From NCBI RefSeq assembly GCF_025840185.1, contig NZ_JAMPJU010000008.1, forward strand, positions 1 to 64,000: 64,000 nt of DNA. The letters are read 5' to 3'. Positions 26,226 through 35,601 of this stretch are shown here, in pieces. Numbering within the stretch: position 1 is the stretch's first letter; the number at the start of each line of letters is the position of its first letter. The position numbers and the translations under genes are program-made. The notes beneath the pieces are model-generated. The model did no database searches. It saw only the letters and a program-made list of their open reading frames with translations, and had not been told where the DNA came from. Source of the stretch: Brenneria izbisi (GTDB lineage Bacteria > Pseudomonadota > Gammaproteobacteria > Enterobacterales > Enterobacteriaceae).

Positions 26226-26587
26226 ACAGACAGCAAGGCATGACGTTAATGGAGGTGCTGGTGGCGCTAACGGTTTTTGCGCTGGCGGGGGTTGCGGTTT
26301 TGCAGACTACGGCAAAGCAGGCGGCAAGCCTGAGCCGACTGGAAGAGAAAACCTTTGCTGGCTGGATTGCGGAAAACCAACAGGTGCGGCTGCGCCTTGA
26401 ACAGCAATGGCCTGAAACTCGCTGGATAAAAGGAGAAACGCAGTTCGCCGGTCAACGCTGGTATTGGCGTTGGCAAGGGGTGGAAATGGATGATCCCCAG
26501 TTCCGGGCGCTGGATGTTGAAGTGCGGCGGGATAAAGACGCATTGGCTGCCGACGGCACGCTACGCACTTATGTGGTGAAACCGTGA
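26222..26587 (+). CDS. outI: T2SS minor pseudopilin OutI (GspI)
   Basis: A 121-residue minor pseudopilin. [21 protein letters not shown] gives cleavage after G6 with E at +5. With OutJ and OutK it forms the tip complex that starts pseudopilus assembly. It overlaps outH by ATGA and outJ by GTGA. Confidence 0.93.
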   Translation: MNRQQGMTLMEVLVALTVFALAGVAVLQTTAKQAASLSRLEEKTFAGWIAENQQVRLRLEQQWPETRWIKGETQFAGQRWYWRWQGVEMDDPQFRALDVEVRRDKDALAADGTLRTYVVKP

Positions 26588-27216
26588 TATCGGTGAAAAC
26601 AGTACCGGGAAAACCCTCAGAACGTGCGCGCCAGCAGGGTTTTACGTTGCTGGAAATGCTGCTGGCGTTGGCTATCTTCGCCGCATTGAGTCTCAGCGCT
26701 TTTCAGGTGTTGAATGGCGTCATACGTAACGATGAAATTTCCCAACGCAAGGCGCAGCGGCTGGGTGAACTGCAACGCGCTTTCACGCAGATGGATAACG
26801 ATTTCTCGCAGATGATTGCCCGTGGTAGTCGCGGCGGTTCGTCCCTGTTTTACGCCGGCAGGGATCAACGGAAAAGCGACGACTGGAGCGTCAGTTTTAT
26901 GCGTAGCGGCTGGCAGAATCCGTTCGGTCTGTTGCCTCGATCTGAACTTCAGCCTGTGGCTTACCGGTTGCGTAATAACCTGCTGGAGCGTCTTACCTAT
27001 CCGCATCCCGATCCCATCGACGGCGTGGAGCCGTGGGTAACGCCGTTGCTGACGCAGGTTGATGGATTCCGCCTGCGTTTCTTCACTAATAAAACCTGGC
27101 GGGATCGCTGGGAAAATAAGACTCAGCTTCCACAAGGAATCGAAGTCATCCTGACGTTAAGGGACTACGGTGAAATGTCGCGTATCTACTTTATTACCAC
27201 CGGGCCGGTTAAATGA
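26584..27216 (+). CDS. outJ: T2SS minor pseudopilin OutJ (GspJ)
   Basis: A 210-residue minor pseudopilin with a GTG start overlapping the outI stop (GTGA). The leader is rather long (about 19 residues) before [20 protein letters not shown]. The globular part contains the typical [14 protein letters not shown] and VDGFRLRFF segments. It belongs to the tip complex with OutI and OutK. Confidence 0.93.
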   Translation: MISVKTVPGKPSERARQQGFTLLEMLLALAIFAALSLSAFQVLNGVIRNDEISQRKAQRLGELQRAFTQMDNDFSQMIARGSRGGSSLFYAGRDQRKSDDWSVSFMRSGWQNPFGLLPRSELQPVAYRLRNNLLERLTYPHPDPIDGVEPWVTPLLTQVDGFRLRFFTNKTWRDRWENKTQLPQGIEVILTLRDYGEMSRIYFITTGPVK

Positions 27217-28202
27217 TGTCGTCTCGTCAGCGTGGCGTCGCGCTACTGGTGGTCTTGCTGATACTGGCACTGATGGTGACGATAGCCGCGGTGATTACCG
27301 AGCGCAGCGGCAAGACGTTTTTGCGCATGGACAGTCAGCTTGGCCGCCAGCAGGCCAAATGGTATGCCCTGGGTACGGAAGCGCTGGCGGGCAAACTCTT
27401 GCAGCGTGATGCCCTGAGCGAACCGGGCATCACGCATCTGGCGCAAAACTGGGCGCAACCGGGCCGCAAGTTTCCGGTTGACGGGGGGGAGGTGTCCGTA
27501 CAGCTACAGGATGCCGGCGCCTGTTTTAATCTCAATGCGATCAATCAAGGCAGCGGTAATACCAATACGCCGTCAACCATACCTTACCCTGCCCAGGTTT
27601 TGCGCATGCTATTGCAGCATCTGGGTGTGGAAACGACGCGAGCGGAACAGATTGTGGCCGCCGCGCGCGACTGGGTTGACAATGATAGTCATCCGCTGAC
27701 GAACGGCGCCGAGGATGAAGTTTATGCCTCGCTACCCGTGCCCTATCAGACGGGAAACCGGGACATGAGCGAGATCAGCGAATTGCGTGCGGTATATGGC
27801 ATGGACGCTGATCTCTATCAGCGCTTGTTGCCCTATGTCTGTGTATTGCCGGTCGAAACGCTGTTGGTCAATATCAATACGCTGACGGAGGCGCAGGCGC
27901 CGCTGCTGGCGGCGCTTTTTCTGAAGGAAATGACGGTGCCGCAAGCTGTGGCGTTGATACAGAAAAGACCGCGTACTGGCTGGGAGAGTTTGTCTGTGCT
28001 TCAGCAAACGGGATTATTGCCTGAAAATAGTAAAAATACCCTGCAAAGCATACTGACTGTGAAAAGTGAATGGTTCTTCGCGCAACTGCATGTGCGCGTT
28101 GGTGACAGTGACTTTTATCAACGTAGTTTAATTCAACTCAGTGGGCAAAAAGCATTGGTCGTGCAGCGGCAATACGGAGGATATAGGACGGTGAATCCAT
28201 GA
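27213..28202 (+). CDS. outK: T2SS minor pseudopilin OutK (GspK)
   Basis: A 329-residue GspK, the largest pseudopilin. [21 protein letters not shown] is the N-terminal helix; as usual for GspK it lacks the +5 glutamate found in the other pseudopilins. The globular domain has two inserted helical regions ([19 protein letters not shown] near 150-168). It caps the pseudopilus tip. ATGA overlaps at both ends. Confidence 0.94.
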   Translation: MMSSRQRGVALLVVLLILALMVTIAAVITERSGKTFLRMDSQLGRQQAKWYALGTEALAGKLLQRDALSEPGITHLAQNWAQPGRKFPVDGGEVSVQLQDAGACFNLNAINQGSGNTNTPSTIPYPAQVLRMLLQHLGVETTRAEQIVAAARDWVDNDSHPLTNGAEDEVYASLPVPYQTGNRDMSEISELRAVYGMDADLYQRLLPYVCVLPVETLLVNINTLTEAQAPLLAALFLKEMTVPQAVALIQKRPRTGWESLSVLQQTGLLPENSKNTLQSILTVKSEWFFAQLHVRVGDSDFYQRSLIQLSGQKALVVQRQYGGYRTVNP

Positions 28203-29416
28203 ATCAATCCCAGCACAGCAGAAAAACCGGTCTGATTGTTCGGCTGCCCTCTGAAGAGGGGGACGCCATTGAATGGCAGATGAGAACAAACGACGGCGAT
28301 CAGATTGTGGCGCAGGGGAGCGGCAGTGCGGAACAGGTGCGTGAATCATTAGCTGGCTATCCGGCTCCGGCGTTTACCCGCGTGTTGGTGCCAGCCACGG
28401 ATGTGACTGTACATACGCTGACGCTTCCTGCTCAGGCTCGGCGGCAGTTGGCGCAAGTGGTGCCGTTTATGCTGGAAGATCAACTGGCTACCGATATTGA
28501 AAAACTGCACTTTGCTTTACTGGAACGACAAGGGGAGACGGGCGCGGTTGCCGTGGTGGAAAAAAGGCGTATGCGTCATTGGTTATCGCAGTGTGCGAAG
28601 TCAGGGATTGCGGTGGATTCGCTGCTACCCGATGCGCAGATATTGCCACGGCATAAAGACGGCTGGAGCGCGCTGAATCACAACGGGACATGGCTGTTTC
28701 GACAGGAAAATGGTCATGCCATGGCTGCGGAGTCTTCGTGGTTCGCCGAACTACTGATCGCATGCGCGCCGTTGCCCGTCATCTACTGCTATAGCGCGGC
28801 GCCGGCCACTGGCGAGGGACTCTCGCTGAGCGAATGGCAAACTCTGCCTGAAACGGATTTATTTGCGCTGGCGGCGAAGGGCACGCTGTCGCCTTCAGCC
28901 GATTTGCGGCAGGGCGAGTTTGCGTCGGTTAAAACGTGGTGTCATACCTTGCTTCCCTGGCGGGGAGTCGCCCTCGCGCTATTATGTTACTTGCTGCTAT
29001 TGATTGGCGAAATGGGATGGACGCATTATCAGCTTTACCGGCAAGCGGCATACTGGCGTCAGGAAAGCATCCGCGTCTATCGGCAGCTATTCCCGTCAGA
29101 AACCGCGGTGATTAATCCCCGACTGCAAATGCAGCAGCGGTTGCAACGCGCGTCCGCGGCAAAGGGGACGCAGGGGTTACTCAGCCAACTCACGGCGTTG
29201 CAGCAGATCGTCACGCGCAATAGCGATGTACAGATTGAATCCCTGTCTTATGAGGCGTCAGGCACCGAACTGCGAGTAGCGTTGAAAGCAACGTCATATC
29301 AGGCGCTGGAACAACTGCAACAACAGGCGGCGGTGTACTACCAGGTTCAGGCGGGCGAGATGCGGCAGGAAGAAGGCTATGTTGAAGGACGATTAACATT
29401 AAGGAGTCGGCCATGA
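28199..29416 (+). CDS. outL: T2SS inner-membrane protein OutL (GspL)
   Basis: A 405-residue GspL: an actin-like cytoplasmic domain (about 10-245) that recruits OutE, one membrane helix (about 255-273, ALALLCYLLLLIGEMG), and a ferredoxin-like periplasmic domain (about 310-403) that pairs with OutM. Overlaps outK and outM by ATGA. Confidence 0.93.
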   Translation: MNQSQHSRKTGLIVRLPSEEGDAIEWQMRTNDGDQIVAQGSGSAEQVRESLAGYPAPAFTRVLVPATDVTVHTLTLPAQARRQLAQVVPFMLEDQLATDIEKLHFALLERQGETGAVAVVEKRRMRHWLSQCAKSGIAVDSLLPDAQILPRHKDGWSALNHNGTWLFRQENGHAMAAESSWFAELLIACAPLPVIYCYSAAPATGEGLSLSEWQTLPETDLFALAAKGTLSPSADLRQGEFASVKTWCHTLLPWRGVALALLCYLLLLIGEMGWTHYQLYRQAAYWRQESIRVYRQLFPSETAVINPRLQMQQRLQRASAAKGTQGLLSQLTALQQIVTRNSDVQIESLSYEASGTELRVALKATSYQALEQLQQQAAVYYQVQAGEMRQEEGYVEGRLTLRSRP

Positions 29417-29907
29417 ACGCATTGCGGCAACGCTGGCGCGCCATGAACCCACGTGAGCGGCAGTTGCTGTTGGTTTGTGCCGGTATGCTATTACTTTGTC
29501 TGGGGTATTACGCGATATGGCAGCCCTGGCAGACCCGCGAGCACCAATGGCAACGCATCATTTCCCGCGAACAACAGACGGTTGAGTGGATACAAAAGCA
29601 GGCGGTGAACTTGCCGGAAGACGAGCAGGCGCAACAAGACGTCCAGGGGCGCGATATCAGCCTGCCCATTCTGGTATCGCAAAGCTCCGGGCGTTACGGC
29701 CTGACGGTAGTGCGATTGCAACCACAAGGCAACCAGATTACGGTGGCGTTGGCGCGCAGTGATTTCAATGTGCTAATCCGTTGGTTGAACGAGTTGGAGC
29801 AGAAATATGGCGTCAGGGTGCTGGCGCTGGATGTCGCCGCCGTGGATCAAAGTCCCGGCAGTGTCGATATCAGCAGATTATTACTGGCGAGGCCGGATGA
29901 AGAGTAA
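29413..29907 (+). CDS. outM: T2SS inner-membrane protein OutM (GspM)
   Basis: A 164-residue GspM: short cytoplasmic N-terminus (MNALRQRWRAMNPRERQ), membrane helix about 17-37, periplasmic ferredoxin-like domain. It stabilises OutL. It is the last gene of the overlapping series; no outN follows, only 186 bases before outO. A second ATG overlaps the outM stop and opens a 10-codon frame (MKSNAVWPFA), possibly a vestige of outN. Confidence 0.92.
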   Translation: MNALRQRWRAMNPRERQLLLVCAGMLLLCLGYYAIWQPWQTREHQWQRIISREQQTVEWIQKQAVNLPEDEQAQQDVQGRDISLPILVSQSSGRYGLTVVRLQPQGNQITVALARSDFNVLIRWLNELEQKYGVRVLALDVAAVDQSPGSVDISRLLLARPDEE

Positions 29908-30093
29908 CGCCGTCTGGCCTTTTGCCTGAGTTTTCAGACGATTTTTCAGCAATAATTGCGCAGCGATTCGCAATAACCAAACCCTCCGGCCTGACGCCAT
30001 TGGCGTATCGTACAGACTATGAAAATATGCCTGTGGCTTAAGCGGGGAGAGCGTTTATTCAAGGTCATTATTGAGTATCAGGATGGAATTGAC

Positions 30094-30939
30094 ATGGAAG
30101 GGATATTGGCATTTGCCGAGGGATTTCCCGCAGGGTGGCTGGCTGCGTTAGCATTGGCTGGCTTGATGGTGGGCAGTTTTCTGAATGTGGTGATTTACCG
30201 GTTGCCGCTCATGCTGGAGCGGCGCTGGCATTGGGATGCCTGCGCGCAACTTGGGTTGCCGCTGCCTGTTGATGAACCGCGTTATAATCTCTGGTGGCCG
30301 CCCTCTGGTTGTCCGCACTGCCGCCATGCCATCGCGATAAAAGACAATATTCCGATAGTTAGCTGGCTATGGTTGCGTGGTCGCTCGCGATGCTGCCAGC
30401 GACCGATTTCCGCGCAATATCCACTGATTGAAGCGCTGTCCATGTTGTTCTTCATGGCCGCCGGGTTACTGTGGCCGCCCGGTATGACGCTATGGGGCGC
30501 GTTGATCCTGCTATCGTTCCTGTTGGCGTTGACGGTCATTGATATGAATACATGGCTGCTGCCCGATGCGCTGACGCTGCCTTTACTCTGGCTGGGCCTG
30601 ATGTTTAACCTGTCGGGTACGTTTGTTTCCCTGGATGATGCGGTGATTGGGGCGATTGCCGGTTATCTGTCTCTCTGGTTGCTGTACTGGGGATTTAAAT
30701 TACTCACAGGCAAAGACGCGCTGGGATATGGCGATTTTAAACTATTGGCGGCACTGGGCGGGTGGCTGGGCTGGCGCGCATTACCCAATCTGGTGCTTAT
30801 CGCCGCCTTGAGCGGATTGATTGCTACGTTAGCGTGGCGTTGGGTGCGGCGGAAAAAGGCGGATCAACCGTTGGCATTCGGCCCCTGGCTGGCTGTCGGC
30901 GGCGGCATTAGCATCCTGATTAACGGGATAGGCGCATAG
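30094..30939 (+). CDS. outO: Prepilin peptidase/N-methylase OutO (GspO)
   Basis: A 281-residue inner-membrane aspartyl protease that cleaves and methylates the pseudopilins. GSFLNVVIYRLP (27-38), catalytic D150 (TVIDMNTWLLPD) and D214 (GYGDFKLLAALGGW) are present, with about eight membrane segments. The zinc site is unusual: C73-P-H-C76 is normal, but the second pair reads S98-R-C100-C101 where C-x-x-C is expected. The ATG at 30094 is chosen for the normal family N-terminus; the frame is open to 30019. A hairpin follows. Confidence 0.93.
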   Translation: MEGILAFAEGFPAGWLAALALAGLMVGSFLNVVIYRLPLMLERRWHWDACAQLGLPLPVDEPRYNLWWPPSGCPHCRHAIAIKDNIPIVSWLWLRGRSRCCQRPISAQYPLIEALSMLFFMAAGLLWPPGMTLWGALILLSFLLALTVIDMNTWLLPDALTLPLLWLGLMFNLSGTFVSLDDAVIGAIAGYLSLWLLYWGFKLLTGKDALGYGDFKLLAALGGWLGWRALPNLVLIAALSGLIATLAWRWVRRKKADQPLAFGPWLAVGGGISILINGIGA

Positions 30940-30958
30940 CAAACGTATCTTGTAAAAA

Positions 30959-30988
30959 CAGGCTGAGGGTATTTACACCATCAGCCTG
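30959..30988 (+). terminator. Terminator-like hairpin after the out operon
   Basis: CAGGCTGA (30959-30966) pairs with TCAGCCTG (30981-30988), perfect 8-bp stem, 14-base loop, followed by a short T-containing stretch. It lies 20 bases after outO and probably ends the out transcript. Confidence 0.65.
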
Positions 30989-31582
30989 CGCTTTGTTCAT
31001 CTCTGTTCCGCGCCTTTCAGGAGATTTGTTCCGTCAGGCAAAATGACTGGTTATTCCACCATCAGTATAAAAGTACTCACCCAAACAACCAGACAGAATG
31101 AGATACCCATAAAAAAATACTTCACCGATATATTCTCCAGCAGAAACCACGCCAGCAACGATCCCGATTGTGCGTTTTATTATGGAAGGGAATGCGTTCC
31201 GTTTGCTTTTGCGTAGCGGGAAAACACTTCCCCGTTGTCATCACCAGAGGTCACACTAGTTATGACGGGATCGGCGCTCAATCTACGCTGAGTGAGGGAC
31301 ATAATTCAAGAGGGTTGGGACACTATATTTACCGAAATAGCATTAAAAAGCGTTCAGCGCCGATAGCCGCTAAAGAGTGAAACCGCTCAATCTCGGCTCC
31401 TGTCTTTATTCGTCAGTCTGGTTAATCTCGATATCAGGCCGGTTCTGGATCTGCCGCTGGCAATATTATCAGGTAAATCGGGCAACCGTGGCCATCTCTG
31501 TTATTATTGCCACTCATCATGCGCCGTCAGTGGACTGGCGTAAGCTCTCGTCGTGTCACTGTTGGTAATAAGAGTAATTATT
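30989..31582. other. Gene-poor region with a decayed membrane-protein fragment
   Basis: About 590 bases between the out cluster and dbpA. On the minus strand, a frame ending at 31051 reads SLLAWFLLENISVKYFFMG and continues ISFCLVVWVSTFILMVE before a stop, two clear hydrophobic stretches, but tandem TAA codons lie just upstream, so it looks like the tail of a lost membrane protein. The plus-strand frames between 31168 and 31568 lack ribosome-binding sites and protein-like composition. The dbpA promoter must be in the right part. Confidence 0.4.
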
Positions 31583-32965
31583 GTGATTACAACCGCATTT
31601 TCTTCCCTTGCTCTGCCTGCCGAGCAGTTATCTAATCTTAATGAACTGGGCTACGCCGCAATGACCCCTGTTCAGGCCGCTGCGTTACCGGCCATCCTGC
31701 GTGGCGCCGATGTGCGCGCCAGGGCGAAAACCGGCAGCGGTAAAACGGCGGCTTTCGGTATTGGCCTGCTCAATCAGATTGTTGTCGAGGCGTTTGTTAC
31801 TCAGGCGTTGGTGCTGTGTCCAACGCGTGAACTGGCGGATCAGGTGAGTAAGGAACTACGTCGTTTGGCGCGTTTTGCGCAGAATATCAAAATTCTGACA
31901 CTGTGCGGCGGCCAGCCTATGGGCCATCAGTTGGATTCGTTGGTTCATGCACCGCATATTGTGGTAGGTACGCCGGGGCGCGTTCAGGATCATTTGCGTA
32001 AGCAATCGCTGTCGCTTGATGCATTGAAAGTGCTGGTGCTGGATGAAGCGGATCGCATGCTGGATATGGGGTTTACGGACGCGATTGATGATGTGATCAG
32101 TTATACGCCTTCAACTCGTCAGACATTGCTGTTTTCCGCCACCTATCCGAATGAAATCGAACAGATTAGCGCCCGCGTTCAGCGTCAGCCATTGAGCGTC
32201 GACGTGGTTGATGAAAATGCTGAACCGGCCATCGAACAGCGTTTTTATGAAACCACCAGAGAGCAGCGTTTACCGCTGTTGATCGCTATTCTGAACCATT
32301 ATCAGCCAGCGTCATGCGTGGTGTTCTGTAACACAAAACGTGATTGCCAGAGCGTATTTGACGCATTGGATTCACGTGGTATCAGTGTGTCGGCGCTACA
32401 TGGCGATCTGGAACAGCGCGATCGCGATCAAGTATTGGTACGCTTTTCCAATCGCAGTTGCCGCGTGTTGGTGGCGACTGATGTGGCTGCTCGCGGTCTG
32501 GACATAAAAGAACTGGAACTGGTCGTGAATTTCGAACTGGCTTTCGATCCAGAAGTGCATGTTCACCGTATTGGCCGCACCGGACGGGCGGGAATGCAAG
32601 GGCTGGCCGTCAGTTTATGTGTACCGCAGGAGATGAATCGCGCTCATTTGCTCGAAGATTATCTGGGTATACCAATCAATTGGTCATCAACTGCTGAAAT
32701 CAGTCGCAGTGGCGTCGCTGAACTGGCGCCGGAAATGATGACGCTGTGCATCGATGGTGGTCGTAAAGCCAAAATTCGTCCGGGTGATATTCTGGGCGCA
32801 TTGACCGGTGAAGCGGGTTTGACCGCAGCGGACGTCGGCAAAATCGATATGTTTCCCATGCATGCTTATGTGGCTATCCGCAAAGCCAGTGCGAAGCGGG
32901 CGCTGCAACAACTTCAACAAGGCAAGATAAAAGGGAAAAGCTGCAAAGTGAGATTGTTGAAATAA
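31583..32965 (+). CDS. dbpA: ATP-dependent RNA helicase DbpA
   Basis: A 460-residue DEAD-box helicase: Q motif (MTPVQAAALPAIL), AKTGSGKT Walker A, PTRELA, TPGR, DEAD (LDEADRMLDMGF), SAT, and the second RecA domain through HRIGRTGRAG. The C-terminal DbpA domain (about 385-460) binds hairpin 92 of 23S rRNA, so it acts in 50S subunit assembly. A GTG at 31583 is chosen: it follows TAAGAG, and the sequence from there (VITTAFSSLALPAEQLSNLN) matches the E. coli N-terminus; the upstream TTG would add an unmatched segment. Confidence 0.94.
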   Translation: MITTAFSSLALPAEQLSNLNELGYAAMTPVQAAALPAILRGADVRARAKTGSGKTAAFGIGLLNQIVVEAFVTQALVLCPTRELADQVSKELRRLARFAQNIKILTLCGGQPMGHQLDSLVHAPHIVVGTPGRVQDHLRKQSLSLDALKVLVLDEADRMLDMGFTDAIDDVISYTPSTRQTLLFSATYPNEIEQISARVQRQPLSVDVVDENAEPAIEQRFYETTREQRLPLLIAILNHYQPASCVVFCNTKRDCQSVFDALDSRGISVSALHGDLEQRDRDQVLVRFSNRSCRVLVATDVAARGLDIKELELVVNFELAFDPEVHVHRIGRTGRAGMQGLAVSLCVPQEMNRAHLLEDYLGIPINWSSTAEISRSGVAELAPEMMTLCIDGGRKAKIRPGDILGALTGEAGLTAADVGKIDMFPMHAYVAIRKASAKRALQQLQQGKIKGKSCKVRLLK

Positions 32966-33215
32966 TGACGTGCCTGATACGCCGGCCTTGTGTAATGGTA
33001 GCGGTCACACAAGGTCAGCGTTATCAATAAGGTGCGTTTGTCGTGCAGTCTGAGTCTGTAAACCAATATCTGTAAATCAATAAACGAAAATGATCATTGT
33101 TCAACGGCTAAAGAATAAAAATAAGATTCTATTTTTAATTAAAAGAAACAGCATAGTTATAACGATAAAAAGTTAACTTGATAACAGTTTCCTGTGAAAA
33201 TTAAGATGATGCATT

Positions 33216-33755
33216 TTATTCTGGATTGTTGTGCAGCATTTCCTGAATCTGCTGATAAATTTCAGCGGCGGACATATTGCTGTACGATGTGGCGCTTTCA
33301 AAGGTTAATACCTGTTCTTTTCCCGGCCCTTGCAGGAAACTCACTAAGGCGAGATCTTCTTGCGTGATTCGTTTTCCGGTAAACGCATCAAACATTTCGG
33401 ATTGTCCATTCGGATATTTAATAACAGAAATCAGCTTACCGTCATACAAGGGGATCCCTTGCATGGCGATCTTATGTTCGGAAGCGGCTTTCTGCTGATT
33501 ATCCTGCTGATCTTTATCGGGTTTCCTTTCCGCATTCTCTTCCTCGGCCATACGTTTTTTATCGGATGACAGTGTGACTAGCGTACTCGTCCCATTTTGG
33601 AATGTCATTGAAGGGGATGAGTCAGAATTTGTGAATGTGTCGGTTTTATTGCCCGTGCCGATAGCAGTAACGGCATCCGCATTGGTCGGAACGCCAACCG
33701 TAGGCATATTGGGTTGGAGATTTACATTCAGGGGCTGAATATCTGGTATAACCAC
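33216..33755 (-). CDS. Unrecognised 179-residue protein
   Basis: Not recognised. A GTG at 33755 is the start, with a strong AAGGAGTT a few bases upstream. The N-terminal 70 residues are low-complexity, rich in N, T, S and P with no signal peptide (VIPDIQPLNVNLQPNMPTVG). Residues 65-92 are strongly charged (EEENAERKPDKDQQDNQQKA). The C-terminal half (95-179) looks folded: GIPLYDGKLISVIKYPNGQSE, ITQEDLALVSFLQGPGKEQV. This disordered-N, folded-C plan without a Sec signal is seen in some secreted or structural proteins, but no export route is evident. Monocistronic, AT-rich surroundings. Confidence 0.7.
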   Translation of the reverse strand: MVIPDIQPLNVNLQPNMPTVGVPTNADAVTAIGTGNKTDTFTNSDSSPSMTFQNGTSTLVTLSSDKKRMAEEENAERKPDKDQQDNQQKAASEHKIAMQGIPLYDGKLISVIKYPNGQSEMFDAFTGKRITQEDLALVSFLQGPGKEQVLTFESATSYSNMSAAEIYQQIQEMLHNNPE

Positions 33756-34239
33756 AATATAACTCCTTCTTATATCTATTTAATACTGACAATTTTCATG
33801 CCAGTGAGACACTTCAATGTATTAAGGCCAAATGATTGATATAAGATCATTATTAATAACCGGATTGATTATTATAACTAACGGTAGAATGCTCCCTTTA
33901 CGGAAAACACTGCCCCTTCTCCAGTTTCATGATATCAACGACGCGGCCCAGCAATGATGTAAATAGTGACAAGCGGAGTAACACGGTAAAAGAATGTGTT
34001 ATCGTAAAATAGATCGGCTAATTTATTTTTTTCATTAATACTTAAAAGTTATATATTTTGTTTTTTTATAACTAAAAGTGTATCCGGATTTCTACTGGAA
34101 CGGAAAAGGCGCATGACAGAAGGAAACGCGATTTGTCAGTGGGGAATGGGATTCTGGCGGGATTCCGTCTATGCTGATGTCTGAAATACAGGTATATACC
34201 CTGTCGTTAACATCATGAACCCGAATAAGGAAAGATACT
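33756..34239. other. AT-rich intergenic region before the yedI-like gene
   Basis: About 480 bases of divergent promoter space between the unrecognised minus-strand gene and yedI. No gene is supported: the minus-strand frame at 34092-34502 is mostly antisense to yedI. I see no clear operator or repeat. Confidence 0.4.
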
Positions 34240-35151
34240 TTGGCTGGAGCAAGTTTACTGACGCTGTTGGATGATATCGCCATGTTGCTGGACGATATTT
34301 CTGTCATGGGGAAGATGGCTGTTAAAAAAACGGCTGGGGTACTGGGCGACGATCTGTCGCTGAACGCGCAGCAGGTAAGCGGGGTAAAGGCGAATCGTGA
34401 ACTGCCCGTGGTCTGGCGGGTAGCAAAAGGTTCGTTTCTGAATAAAGTTTTTCTGGTGCCGATGGCATTACTTATCAGTGCATTTCTCCCCTGGGCGATC
34501 ACGCCGTTGTTGATGATTGGGGGGGCCTACCTCTGCTATGAAGGGGTGGAAAAAGTGATGCACAGTCTGCACCCCGATAAAAACCAGAAAACCCCGGAAG
34601 CCCGACAGCAGCGATTATTGGCCGCTGCTCAGGCGGACTCTTCAGAGTATGAAACCGATAAAGTGAAAGGGGCGATCCGTACCGACTTTATTCTTTCGGC
34701 CGAGATTATCGCGATCACGCTGGGGATCGTGTCTGAGGCGCCGCTGCTTAATCAGGTGCTTGTGTTGTCGGGGATTGCAATTCTGGTGACGGTTGGGGTG
34801 TATGGCATTGTGGCCGGCATCGTCAAACTGGATGACCTGGGGATGTGGTTAGAACAGCGTGCCTCCATTGTGGCGCAAAAAGTGGGAGCCGGACTCCTGG
34901 TTGCCGCGCCCTGGTTGATGAAAGTGCTGTCCGTCGTCGGGACGCTGGCGATGTTTTTGGTCGGTGGGGGTATTGTGGTACACGGCGTGCCACGCCTTTA
35001 TCATGCCATCACCGTTTTTGGCGAACGTTTTGGCACACTTGGCGCCATGCTGGTGGCAAATCTGGCTAATCTGGTGGTGGGTGTTATCCTTGGCGCTATT
35101 GTGCTGTTTGTCGTCAACCAGATTGGTCGACTGTGGGGGAAAAAAGCGTAA
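34240..35151 (+). CDS. yedI: DUF808 inner-membrane protein YedI
   Basis: A 303-residue DUF808 protein, near-identical in plan to E. coli Yed[41 protein letters not shown], then several membrane segments (about 75-95, 150-200, 220-250, 272-296). A TTG start at 34240 follows AAGGAAAG and reproduces the family N-terminus ([10 protein letters not shown]). Function is unknown in the family; no transport motif is visible. Confidence 0.88.
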   Translation: MAGASLLTLLDDIAMLLDDISVMGKMAVKKTAGVLGDDLSLNAQQVSGVKANRELPVVWRVAKGSFLNKVFLVPMALLISAFLPWAITPLLMIGGAYLCYEGVEKVMHSLHPDKNQKTPEARQQRLLAAAQADSSEYETDKVKGAIRTDFILSAEIIAITLGIVSEAPLLNQVLVLSGIAILVTVGVYGIVAGIVKLDDLGMWLEQRASIVAQKVGAGLLVAAPWLMKVLSVVGTLAMFLVGGGIVVHGVPRLYHAITVFGERFGTLGAMLVANLANLVVGVILGAIVLFVVNQIGRLWGKKA

Positions 35152-35436
35152 CCACAATGTGCGGGACGGGCAATGTCGCCATCGGGAAGTTGGCATCGAT
35201 GTTGCCCGTTCATGGCAAATTTGATTATTTCGTCATATTAAGCCGCGCCACCTATCGCCAACAATCCATCCATCGTTCTTCTTTCTGCTCTCCATGCTTT
35301 TTAGTCCGCTTTGGTTGGCGTATCAAGACCCTGATGCTAAGTTCATTGCTGTTTATTACGGTCTAACAGGGTTTTGATTATCTTGCTTGTTTTAAAGGGT
35401 TTTTTAGACGATTGGGGAGCGTGTAAGAGCGTGTTC

Positions 35437-35511
35437 TGGCGTCCCCAGCAGGAATCGAACCTACAACTAGCCCTTAGGAGGGGCTCGTTATATCCATTTA
35501 ACTATGGGGAC
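35437..35511 (-). tRNA. argW: tRNA-Arg (anticodon CCU)
   Basis: A 75-base cloverleaf with encoded CCA. The acceptor stem GTCCCCA pairs with TGGGGAC; the D arm is TAGTTAAATGGATATAACGA; the anticodon loop CTCCTAA gives CCU (reads AGG); the T loop is GGTTCGATTCC. In E. coli argW also lies beside yfdC and is a frequent phage integration site; here no integrase is adjacent. Confidence 0.95.
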
Positions 35512-35601
35512 GTGCGGCGCGGTCATTATACTCATTTTCGTTCTGAAAATAAGTACTTAACCGCGCGTTTGCTTAAACTGTCAGCAATCGGACTCTTTTT
35601 C

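Noticed and set aside
31168..31568. Two adjacent plus-strand frames before dbpA
   Set aside because: No ribosome-binding sites, irregular composition, no recognisable domain.
32986..33014. CCTTGTGT/ACACAAGG inverted repeat after dbpA as a terminator
   Set aside because: Stem is present but has a 13-base loop and no T-run; too weak to call a terminator.
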